DNA of 64,000 nt. Origin: Dysgonomonas sp. BGC7. GTDB lineage: Bacteria > Bacteroidota > Bacteroidia > Bacteroidales > Dysgonomonadaceae. Below are positions 52,033 through 61,900 of the stretch, one piece after another. The position numbers were made by a program, and so were the translations under genes. The first letter of the stretch is position 1. Every line of letters starts with the position of its first letter. The notes under the pieces were generated by a model, which worked only from the letters and a program-made list of their open reading frames with translations, was not told where the DNA came from and made no database searches. The stretch lies in the NCBI RefSeq assembly GCF_001261735.1, contig NZ_CVRP01000014.1, positions 62,001-126,000 of the forward strand, in the 5' to 3' direction.

Positions 52033-53595
52033 TTAATCAATCCATCTTGGATCTCCGACATTTACATTCGGATTTTTAACCTTAAAGTTGCCTGCAGCTG
52101 CATCTTCAAACTGAGGATCAAGAGTTGTATGATTTCCTGAAATATCATATTTTACTCCAGATGCAGGAACTGCAGGGGCAATGAAGTTAGGAGCGTTGAA
52201 GTAATTATTTTTTGAACATTCCGGCTGGCTTGTCGCACTCTGGTTTGTGAAAGTAGCAACAGTTTCAGCAATGATCGTATTTTTTACAGCTATTGTATTT
52301 GTTTTGAATCGAACATACAGTAATCGTTTACCGCTAGTATTCGAAACTTTATACAAAGTACAGTTCTCTATACTGATATCAACATTTCCCGGATGGGTCG
52401 TAGAACCGTCATTATCGACACGGATAAAATCACGGGCAGCAGCAACATTATTAAATGTACTATTAGTCAACGTAAGTTTCTTCAATAAGCTTTTACGAAT
52501 ATCGATCCCATCAGCACCATTTGTCAATATATTCGTTATTATACTATTATTAATCTTGACAGACTCGATAACTCCAAGCATACCGCTTACTTCTGCAACT
52601 AAAGATTTTTCATAATTTCGTATTTCACAGCCATCAATAGTTATGTTGCCATATGTACCGGACATTGTTGCAAAGCGAATAGGGTTATCTAATAATGTGT
52701 TATCGCTCTTCGTTCCATCCATGATCAAAGATTTTAGATCTAAAGAGTTAATAGATTCAATGTCAAATTGAGCATGAATTATAGGCTTATTATTTATGTC
52801 CGCACCAGAAATTGAAACACTTTTTGTGATATTCAATACTGTTCCGTCTGTAAGATAATTACCCGGCAAGAGTAAGAATGCTGCTCCTTCGTTTGCTGCA
52901 GCCAATTCACCGATCAGATCATCGTCAGGGCCTATAAATTTCGTTCCTTCTTTCAATGTGGTTACACTCTTATCTCCGATCTTTTGCTTTTCTTGTCCAT
53001 AGAGAATTGCTCTATAAGTAGTTTCAGGACTTAACCCTGTCAGCTTAATCACTCCGGCATTTACTTCTTCTTGGGATATGGTATGAGTAATAGCTGTTCC
53101 GCTAGCCGGAGTAAGCACAACTCGTGAGGCATAAGTACCGGCAGGCCATCTGAGAATTATTTCAGTAGATCCTATATCTCCTATTTGTGGATCAAGGTAC
53201 AAGCTGTTGACACTGGTCTTAAATGCAATACCATTCCATTTAGAATCGTCTATACTATCAGAGACAGATTTCACACGTGCAGAATACTGCATGTCGCCTT
53301 CAAGTACATATTTAAATTCAGTATTTAAAACTTCGGCTGTATATACAAGATTTTGAGCTTCAAATTTCAAACTGTCTTTATATAATTCTACAATGTAGGA
53401 TTGTGCCCCCTTCACGTCTTTCCATTTAAGAGTAAGCTCTACTACTTTACTCAACCTTGCCTCCATTCCTGTTGGAGAAAAAACCCTGTCAAAATCGAGT
53501 GAAGTGATCTCATCGTCCCTGTCGTCGCACGACACTATTGCCAAACTTAACAATAGCATGAGAGCGAATATATTTTTTATCGTAAAATTTTTCAT
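52033..53595 (-). CDS. DUF5123/DUF4957-type surface lipoprotein with Fn3 and beta-helix domains
   Basis: 520 residues. Lipoprotein signal (LAIVSCDDRDD, Cys23) with an acidic run after the Cys, as in Bacteroidetes surface lipoproteins. Two Fn3-like modules (about 38-125 and 130-215, with ELTLKWKDVKGAQSYIVELY and EIILRWPAG) precede a pectate-lyase-like beta helix (about 225-500) without recognisable catalytic residues. It follows susD by position and probably takes the place of a SusE/F-type surface glycan-binding protein, holding pectin at the cell surface. Binding rather than cleavage is an inference. Confidence 0.78.
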   Translation of the reverse strand: MKNFTIKNIFALMLLLSLAIVSCDDRDDEITSLDFDRVFSPTGMEARLSKVVELTLKWKDVKGAQSYIVELYKDSLKFEAQNLVYTAEVLNTEFKYVLEGDMQYSARVKSVSDSIDDSKWNGIAFKTSVNSLYLDPQIGDIGSTEIILRWPAGTYASRVVLTPASGTAITHTISQEEVNAGVIKLTGLSPETTYRAILYGQEKQKIGDKSVTTLKEGTKFIGPDDDLIGELAAANEGAAFLLLPGNYLTDGTVLNITKSVSISGADINNKPIIHAQFDIESINSLDLKSLIMDGTKSDNTLLDNPIRFATMSGTYGNITIDGCEIRNYEKSLVAEVSGMLGVIESVKINNSIITNILTNGADGIDIRKSLLKKLTLTNSTFNNVAAARDFIRVDNDGSTTHPGNVDISIENCTLYKVSNTSGKRLLYVRFKTNTIAVKNTIIAETVATFTNQSATSQPECSKNNYFNAPNFIAPAVPASGVKYDISGNHTTLDPQFEDAAAGNFKVKNPNVNVGDPRWID

Positions 53596-53613
53596 ATTGT
53601 TGCTTTAAGGATT

Positions 53614-55398
53614 TTAATAACCATAATCATTTTTGAGTGTACCATTACTAGAGTTGATAAAAACTTTCCAGATAGGCCAGAATTGGTATTTATCAGGATT
53701 ATGAACATATATCGCTTCTATCTTCTCGTCTTTCAATTTAGCAGGGGAAACCCATTCCAAAGAGCCTGTGTAATCATTAGGATTAGCTACTGTCTCTCCT
53801 CTGTTAAGACCAAAAGTTAGCAATGTTTCACCATCCTCTGCATAATTATAATAAATTGTAGCTGGCACATCTGCATAACGATCTCTTCTGTCACGCAACT
53901 CATACATTCTTTCCTTAGTCTCTGCAAGCTTATTTCCTAAAAGATTCCATCGGATAAGAGCTTCTTTACGCAACATTTCTCCGGTAAATTCAAAAGCATG
54001 TTCCTTTACAATAGCATCGAACATAGCCTGATCAGACTTAATATCATTCACATATTTTTCAACTTTCTCTGCTCGCAAGTTAGGAGCAAAAGCTCTATTA
54101 CGAAGGTCTTTCAGGTATGGAGCTGCTGCTGCGTATCCATCAAGTTCGTTAGTCACTTCTGCAAGCATAAGTACAACTTCTGCATAACGCATATATTGCT
54201 TATGTAGACCATCATCGTTAGTAGACGTTACTCTACGCTTCATCCACTCGAAACGATATTTACCAAAGCTCCAATTGTTAAGAGCATTCAACTCCTGTTT
54301 TGATGGGTTACTGTTAGACCATCTGTATGGAACACATGTAACATCGCGACGAAGATCGTTAACATCGTAATCATAGAAGAAATTAGGAGTAGGACCAGCC
54401 TGACCACCCTGTGTCATATCTGTATACTGATCTTTAGCCTGATGTTTGATGGCAAAAGTATATGCCATACGTCCACGTCCGTCAGACATTGGTATTTCCC
54501 AAAGAGATTCGCGTCCGGCTCTTCTATCTTCCTGACAAAGATTTCTAAATACTGTTTCGAATGAGTTTTCAAGCAGTCCTGCGTTAGAATTAGGATATAT
54601 GTCCAACAGCTCGCTTTGAGCTATTTTATATAGCTTTTCTTTATCCAATTCAGGATCTGTACTCAAACGTGGAGATTCTGAATCAGGACGTTGAGAATAA
54701 CCTGCCGCAACTAAACATATACGTGCACGAAGAGCTTTTATAAAAGTTTTATTCACCCTGTTCACTGAAGATGTATAATCATGCTCATTAGGCCAATAGG
54801 CTAACTCTGCGGCTTCTCCTAAGTCTGCAATTAATTGTTTATAGATTACATCGCGATCCGATTTAGGGATATATAACGTAGCAGTAGTAAGAGGTTGGAA
54901 ACGAGCAGGAACATCACCCCATGCTCTTGTCAGATCCGCATAAATAACGGCTCTTAGAGTTAAAGCCTCTGCCAGAAGATGTCCCAAAGGAGTTCCCGGA
55001 GTGGCCATTCCGGCCTTACGTAATCCATCAATACACAAATTAGCTCTTTCCACACCTTCATACATCTTAGCCCATGCGTTTTTCTCCGAGTTCATCTGAG
55101 TATTGGAAGCATCTGCACCATAAACAGCAAGGTCTGCTTTTCCATCAGGATATTTATCAGAACTATTATACCACTCACTATCTGTATTCATACCATACCA
55201 AGGAAGAAAACGCCCCCTATATGATTCTGTTTCGGCAAAAGACACACTTATTCCCATCACAGCCGACTCAGCCAGTCTTGCTGTAGAGAATACGATTTCC
55301 GGCTCCATCGCCGAAGGGCTCGGAGCATCAAGATGATCTTCACACGATGTTGTTAGAAGAGCAACTATAGCCAGTATTATTATATTATTTTTTTTCAT
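53614..55398 (-). CDS. SusD/RagB-family nutrient-uptake outer membrane lipoprotein
   Basis: 594 residues. Lipoprotein signal ending ALLTTSCEDHLDAPSPS (Cys19). The N-terminal TPR-rich SusD-like_3 part has AWAKMYEGVERANLCIDGLR and EALTLRAVIYADLTRAWGDVP, the conserved 'R..yY..l...wGdvP' theme. The C-terminal RagB/SusD part has YMRYAEVVLMLAEVTNEL and the end VFINSSNGTLKNDYGY. It forms the lid of the SusC channel and binds pectic oligosaccharides. It lies directly behind susC. Confidence 0.94.
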   Translation of the reverse strand: MKKNNIIILAIVALLTTSCEDHLDAPSPSAMEPEIVFSTARLAESAVMGISVSFAETESYRGRFLPWYGMNTDSEWYNSSDKYPDGKADLAVYGADASNTQMNSEKNAWAKMYEGVERANLCIDGLRKAGMATPGTPLGHLLAEALTLRAVIYADLTRAWGDVPARFQPLTTATLYIPKSDRDVIYKQLIADLGEAAELAYWPNEHDYTSSVNRVNKTFIKALRARICLVAAGYSQRPDSESPRLSTDPELDKEKLYKIAQSELLDIYPNSNAGLLENSFETVFRNLCQEDRRAGRESLWEIPMSDGRGRMAYTFAIKHQAKDQYTDMTQGGQAGPTPNFFYDYDVNDLRRDVTCVPYRWSNSNPSKQELNALNNWSFGKYRFEWMKRRVTSTNDDGLHKQYMRYAEVVLMLAEVTNELDGYAAAAPYLKDLRNRAFAPNLRAEKVEKYVNDIKSDQAMFDAIVKEHAFEFTGEMLRKEALIRWNLLGNKLAETKERMYELRDRRDRYADVPATIYYNYAEDGETLLTFGLNRGETVANPNDYTGSLEWVSPAKLKDEKIEAIYVHNPDKYQFWPIWKVFINSSNGTLKNDYGY

Positions 55399-55456
55399 TT
55401 AAAATCTTCTTTTAGAATTGATAAGAATTGACTTCTGTTTTGTCAGCTTTTTGCTA

Positions 55457-58400
55457 TTAAAAATTCAGATTTACACCAAATACAAACTGACGACTCTTAG
55501 GATAAGCAGAATAGTCTACACCCGGAGTAAGAGCAGTTTTGCGACGGGTAGATACTTCCGGATCGAAACCAGAGTAATTTGTCCAACAAAATACATTATA
55601 AGCAGTTGCATAAAATCTAAGATTTTGCACTAAAAATTTCTTAGTAAGAGTTTTCGGCAAGGTATATCCTAAAGTTAATGTATTCAGACGTAGGAATGAT
55701 CCATCTTCGACAGCCCAATCTGAGAAAACAAACTGCTTGGTATACGGAGACCACATAGTTGTATTCTTGTTCAATTCTGCCAGTTCATTCACATCGTTGG
55801 TTATTGTTCCATTTGGCAAAAGATTTGTCCATCGCTGTCCATCGCGCATTTCAGAAATCATATTACGATATTGGTACTTACTAGATGAAGTATATTCTAT
55901 TTTATTAGCATTATATACATCATTTCCATAACTCCAGTTGAAAGCGGCAGTCAGGTCAAAATTTTTGAAGCGGGTATTGATAGTAAATCCTCCTGTATGT
56001 AAAGGATTTGCATCTCCTATAATAGTTTTATCTTTATCATCAATAATCTTATCATCATTAAGGTCTTCAAGCTTCATTGTTCCCGGGCGTATTGTTCCCA
56101 AAACATTAGGAGAACTAGGTACACCTTCTTTCAGCTTCCATGTTTTACCATCAAACTCTTCAAAATCAGACAATTCATATCGTCCGGCAGATTTAAATCC
56201 ATACATCTTACCCACAGCACCGCCTACTGCGACTTGATAGTCGTCCTGAACTTCTGTAGAAGCCCAGCCTGAAGAGCTGTAGAAATTATCCATCATTCCC
56301 AGATCCTTAATTTTATTTTTATTGAATCCGATGTTGAAATTGAAATTAAGACCAAAATCTTTTTTATCTATAGCCACATAATTCAATTGAATCTCTATTC
56401 CTTTATTCTGAGTTTCTCCCATATTCCTATATTGGTTGTCATACCCTGTTCCTGCAATAGGGAATAATATAAGAAGATCTTTAGTATTATTAAGATAGAA
56501 CTCAACAGATCCATTCAGTTTGCTTTTAAACAAGGTAAAATCTAAACCTATATTTCTAGTATATGTTGTTTCCCACTTTAAGTCAGGATTTGCCATTGTT
56601 TTTGAAGCAGACCAATAATTAGAAAAACCATCAATCCATGTAGTAGGATTAGATTCAAACAGTTGTATCATCTGTCCCGAAGGAATATTGTTATTTCCCG
56701 CTGTACCATAGCTAAGTCTTAACTTAAGGTCGTCTAACCAGCTTTTTGTTCCCTCCATAAAATTTTCGGATGACACACGCCAAGCAGCGGCAGCTGAAGG
56801 GAAATATCCCCAACGGTTTCCTCTTGAAAACTTACTTGATCCATCAGCACGGAAAGTAGCAGACATCAAATATTTACTCATATAATCATAGTTGGCACGG
56901 CCAAAGAAAGAAACCAACTTATCGTCAGGAGAGGTGTAGTTTTCAATAGACTGAGCATCTCCTTCCGAAGAATAATTAAATGCTTTTGATGCATTAAAAT
57001 CTTCCGGATATCCATGTACAGTACTAGTTTGTACTCTTGTCTCTGTTTTTAGGTTTTCTTGTCCTAACAATGCACTTAATGAATGATCTTTAGATTTCAA
57101 TACTTTTTTAAAATCGTAGTTTACTGTGTTTGTATTGCGGAAGGTTTTTCTTACTGTATTTGAGAAAACAACTGCAGGTAATCCTTTATTCTCTGTAGAA
57201 GGTGAGTTTTTAACATAATAGGTCGAAGAACCAAAAAATCTGTTATCTGTAGCATCGTAACGATCGAGACCTACATCAGACTTTAATCTCAAGCCCGGCA
57301 AAGCTTCCCATGTTACACTTCCCGCCATGTTTAGAGTACGTCTAGTTTGTACGCGCTCGTTATCGGAAATAGCTGTAAATGGATTCACTAATTCGCTGGA
57401 AGTATCTTCTTCATCTGTATCTGTACCAATAGATTTGATAGGCAGTGGAGTATAAATTACTGAGTGTTTCATACGAGAGTCTGCTGATGACTTCTCATTT
57501 TGTTCATTAAGACCTCCTCCATTTATAGTTGCATCTGAATATCGTGTAGAATAATCAAATGTCAGAGTTTTGATTGGTTTATGTTTCAGTTTTAAAGACA
57601 AGTTGTCTCTTTTAAAATCGGAGCCAACCATAATGGCTTTATCTTCCACATGTGCATAGTTGAAAGCATAGGTAGTCTTGTCCGATCCTCCACTTATACT
57701 TACATTATGACTGAATACGTGTCCTGTCCGTCCATAGATAAGATCTTGCCAATCGTTTCCGGATACATTATTATACATATCCATATCTTGATAAGTTCCA
57801 AAATACTTTTCATAAGAGGCTGGATCGCTATCGTTTTTCAACATTGCATATTCATACTGCCATTTCAAATAGTCGGGAACAGAAAGCACATCTAATGTCT
57901 TTGCTATTTTCTTTACACTATAAAAAGCATTATAACTGACAGACAATTTCCCATCCTTGCCTCCTTTAGTGGTCACAATGATAACACCATTAGCTCCACG
58001 AGAACCGTAGATAGCAGTAGAAGATGCATCTTTCAACACATCTATAGATTCAATTTCAGATGATGGTATATCTGATATACTTTGTACAGGAAAACCGTCT
58101 ACAATAAGAAGTGGAGTATTATCTCCGGTAATAGACCCCCCTCCGCGAACACGAATTTTCAGCTCGGCATCAGGTGATCCTTCTGTTGTTGTAATCTGAA
58201 CTCCGGCCAATTTACCGGTTATAGCTTCTGCTACATTGGCAACAGGAACCGCCTGAATAGCATCTCCCTGCACAGAAGAAACAGAGCCTGTCAGGTCTTT
58301 TCTCTTTACTGTACCATAACCGATAACCACAACCTCGTCCAGTTCGGAACTAAGGTCTTCCATTAAGAAATTAATAGCATTGCCGGTTATTGGTTTTTCA

Positions 58401-58657
58401 TTCGGTTTCATTCCCACATATGAAGCCACTAAAACTTTGGCGTCATTAGTTACTGAAAGAGTATATTTTCCATCAATATCGGTCATGGTACCTTTTGTAG
58501 TTCCTTTGACCGAAATGGTAACCCCAATCAGAGGTTCACCTTGAGAATCTGTAACCGTACCTCTTATTTCTTTCTGCTGAGCATATGCAGTTTGCACACA
58601 AAGCAAGCATAAAGAGATACATACCAGAGACAAAATTCTTTTAATTGTCTTTCGCAT
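55457..58657 (-). CDS. SusC/RagA-family TonB-dependent outer membrane transporter
   Basis: 1066 residues. Signal peptide (cleavage near QTAYAQ), a carboxypeptidase-regulatory-like domain (QKEIRGTVTDSQGEPLIGVT), then the TonB-box region ELDEVVVIGYGTVKRKDLTG with the SusC signature. The plug (about 115-230) has SSTAIYGSRGANGVIIVTTK and the 22-strand barrel ends in FVFGVNLNF, a proper C-terminal Phe. With SusD it imports pectin fragments into the periplasm using TonB energy. It is the first gene of the leftward unit, divergent from the HTCS. Confidence 0.95.
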   Translation of the reverse strand: MRKTIKRILSLVCISLCLLCVQTAYAQQKEIRGTVTDSQGEPLIGVTISVKGTTKGTMTDIDGKYTLSVTNDAKVLVASYVGMKPNEKPITGNAINFLMEDLSSELDEVVVIGYGTVKRKDLTGSVSSVQGDAIQAVPVANVAEAITGKLAGVQITTTEGSPDAELKIRVRGGGSITGDNTPLLIVDGFPVQSISDIPSSEIESIDVLKDASSTAIYGSRGANGVIIVTTKGGKDGKLSVSYNAFYSVKKIAKTLDVLSVPDYLKWQYEYAMLKNDSDPASYEKYFGTYQDMDMYNNVSGNDWQDLIYGRTGHVFSHNVSISGGSDKTTYAFNYAHVEDKAIMVGSDFKRDNLSLKLKHKPIKTLTFDYSTRYSDATINGGGLNEQNEKSSADSRMKHSVIYTPLPIKSIGTDTDEEDTSSELVNPFTAISDNERVQTRRTLNMAGSVTWEALPGLRLKSDVGLDRYDATDNRFFGSSTYYVKNSPSTENKGLPAVVFSNTVRKTFRNTNTVNYDFKKVLKSKDHSLSALLGQENLKTETRVQTSTVHGYPEDFNASKAFNYSSEGDAQSIENYTSPDDKLVSFFGRANYDYMSKYLMSATFRADGSSKFSRGNRWGYFPSAAAAWRVSSENFMEGTKSWLDDLKLRLSYGTAGNNNIPSGQMIQLFESNPTTWIDGFSNYWSASKTMANPDLKWETTYTRNIGLDFTLFKSKLNGSVEFYLNNTKDLLILFPIAGTGYDNQYRNMGETQNKGIEIQLNYVAIDKKDFGLNFNFNIGFNKNKIKDLGMMDNFYSSSGWASTEVQDDYQVAVGGAVGKMYGFKSAGRYELSDFEEFDGKTWKLKEGVPSSPNVLGTIRPGTMKLEDLNDDKIIDDKDKTIIGDANPLHTGGFTINTRFKNFDLTAAFNWSYGNDVYNANKIEYTSSSKYQYRNMISEMRDGQRWTNLLPNGTITNDVNELAELNKNTTMWSPYTKQFVFSDWAVEDGSFLRLNTLTLGYTLPKTLTKKFLVQNLRFYATAYNVFCWTNYSGFDPEVSTRRKTALTPGVDYSAYPKSRQFVFGVNLNF

Positions 58658-58905
58658 AGTTTGATAGATTTATAATTTACTGTTAATTAATTTAGATATA
58701 ATCATGTTCTTAGATTTAAGAAATGTATAGGAACATTTCCTCTTGGTTTTATTTTTCAGGTATTGGTTATATAATTTAAAATACGTAAATATAATTCATG
58801 GTATCATCTGTTTGTCAGATTTCGAGTGCAATGTATGAATGAAAGTTTAAAACGAAGGGTGTTAAAATATTTTTTGAAGGGGGGCAAATTGACTTTATCC
58901 TAAAA
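58658..58905. other. Divergent regulatory region between susC and the HTCS gene
   Basis: No ORF. No TAnnTTTG motif was found in a suitable place for susC, as would suit an activator-dependent promoter. A short inverted repeat, GAAATG/CATTTC (within 58720-58739), lies about 60-80 bp upstream of the susC start and could be part of an HTCS binding region. Confidence 0.35.
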
Positions 58906-58938
58906 TTTGGCATTTTATTACAAAACTAATTATATTTG
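58906..58938 (+). promoter_or_regulatory. Promoter of the HTCS gene
   Basis: -33 TTTG (58906-58909), 21-bp spacer, -7 TATATTTG (58931-58938). The start codon is at 58959, so the leader is only about 14 nt. Confidence 0.7.
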
Positions 58939-58958
58939 CATCAAACCTCATTTCCACC

Positions 58959-61900
58959 ATGAAATTAAAAAGTCTTTGCTGTACATTCCTCATCGCAATA
59001 CTAAATATTCTACCAACTTTAAGCCAGCCTCAGTGTTATTTTGAGCATTATGGCCCCGAAGATGGACTGCCCCAGCATACAATTATGAGTATCTTGCAAG
59101 ACCAAAAAGGGTTTATGTGGTTTTCTACATGGAACGGACTGTGCCGGTTCGATGGTTACAATTTCTATACTTACCGCATACAGCAAGGCGACAAATATCA
59201 TATGAGAAGCAATAGGATAGATTTTATCTGTGAAGATAAATATGGCTATATCTGGACTTTGCCCTACGACAGAGAACCGCACCGATTCGACCCCCGTACT
59301 GAAAACTTTATGGGCATTCGTTCAAAAAAAGAATATAAAGACCTCACTTTCATTGCCACAAAAATACTCACAAAAGACTCAGGTAAAGTATGGCTATTAT
59401 CTGAAAACATGGGATGTGTATGCATTACAGATTCTACTTTCAATATAGAATTATATAATCGCGAAAATAAAAAAATAAATGGCAATGCAGTTAATTCCGT
59501 GTATGAAGATTCGGATAAAAATTCATGGATATTAACCAATAACGGATTGTATAGTGTTTCGTATAAAGGAGAAAAAATAAACAGCTTTTTTTCGGAGCAA
59601 GCATATATTGAATCTGTTTCCACACAGGATTTTTATTCTGCCATGGAACTAAATGATAAGATCTGGTTTGGATCGGGAAATGGCAGAATATGGGTCTATG
59701 ATAAGAAAAACGGAAATTCGGAGTTGTTGCAAACTGACGCAAAGTCTGCAATAAAGCATATAGAAAGTATTGACAACAATAGCATATTGATAACAACACA
59801 AAATGATGGATTTTTCATATACAAAAGACAAAATAAAACCTTAAGTAAATATAATTCGGCAAACCTGAAAGGAATGAAATCCGATCAGATTCTTTCATCA
59901 TACATAGACAGATACAACAATATCTGGTTTGAAGTAAATCATGCAGGAGTAGCAAAATTCAATCCCGAAACTCAAACAATGATACACTTCGAGATGCAGA
60001 CAGAAAGTAAAATATCGAATGTCTTCCCGTCAAATTTTTTCATCTTCGAAGATAAAGATAACCGTCTTTGGGTACACCCTCGTGGGGGAGGATTTGCCTG
60101 GTACGATGCCGGAAATGATGCTTTAAAACCTTTCTACAACGAGCCTTCATCTCCCGAATGGAAATTCTCGAATGTGATGCATACAGCCTTTTCAGACCGT
60201 CAGGGCAATTTATGGTTAAGCACCCGGTCTCATGGGCTAGATAAGGTTCTGTTTAGCAACGAAGTATTCAAAACTATTATTGTAGATACAGATATACACT
60301 CTACTGTAAATAACGACATCAGAAGCCTATTGGAAGATAGTAGTGGCAACCTATGGATTTCGACCAAAGGAGGTAAGCTATTTGTATATGACAAACAGCT
60401 AAAACAGATAGGATATCTAAATAACGACGGAACTATAGGTTACAACATACCGCTGGAAGGTATTACTTACTCTGTAACAGAAGACAGCAAAAAAAACATC
60501 TGGATAGGAACAAAAGGAGAAGGGGTATATAAACTCACCCCAACGGGCAGCAAATACAAAATAGAACATTACATCCATTCCGAAAACGACTTATATAGCC
60601 TGAGTCACAATAGCGTATATTGCATTATTGAAGATACTAAACAACGAATTTGGATCGGAACTTATGGAGGAGGGCTAAACTTATTAGATGAAAACGAAAA
60701 GCGGTTTTACAGTAACAGAAATAATCTGAAAAGCTACCCTATACAATTCGGCTCACAAATACGGACTATGAGCCTCGACAAATTCGGCAATATCTGTATA
60801 GGCACAACTTTGGGCTTGATTGTATTCAGCTCCAATTTCGAATCAATAAATACTATTGATTATAAGTTCTATACACGTGTTCCGGAAGATAACAGCAGCC
60901 TTAGCGAAAATGATGTATATGATATCTGCACTACGAAGTCAGGCGATACATATTTCGCAACATTCGGAGGAGGGCTAAACAAAATATCTGCTGTCGACAA
61001 ATCAGGATTTCCTCTGAAATTTGCCTCATATACAGCCAAAGATGGACTACCTTCCGATGTGATACTTACTTTGGTAGAAGACAATACCGGAAAATTATGG
61101 ATTGCCTCAGAAGGTAATATTACGAAATTTGATCCTGACAAAAATTCATTCGAAACATATAGTGAAATCAATCGACTGATCGCAGGGCAGAACTTTTCGG
61201 AAGGAGCATGCTGGGCATCGGCAGCAGGCACCATATATTTCGGATATTCGAAAGGGATTCTTTCGATAAATCCGGAAAATATAGTGCGAAATACTTTCAA
61301 ACCCTATGTGGCACTTACCAAACTCCAGATTGCAAATAAAGATATTCTCATTGGCGAAAATTCTCCCTTGAAAGAAAGTCTGGACGACGCTAAATCCATC
61401 AAACTCAACCACAAGCAAAATTTTATCAATATTGAATTTGTTGCACTGGACTACACTGACTCTAAAAAAATTAGTTACGCATATAAATTGGATAATATTG
61501 ATAACGAATGGATTATAACTAAAGGACAAAGAACAGCCAACTATAATAACCTTGCTCCGGGAGAATATACATTTCGGGTAAAATCGACTAATAGTGATGG
61601 GATATGGATGGACAATGAGCATATTCTGGAAATTAAAATTACTCCATCTTTTTGGCAAACAGGATGGGCATATCTGTTATATTTTATAGCTATTGTCGGC
61701 ATTCTGTATATAATATTACGTACGCTTTTTGTTTTCTACAGAATGAAATACAGGGTAAAGCTTGAACATGAACAAACAGAAATGAAAACCAGGTTCTTTA
61801 CAGATATTTCACACGAAATACGCACACCTTTAACCATGATCGTCTCTCCTGTAGAGAACATGATAGAAGATAAGCAAACACCTGATTCCATAAAATCTCA

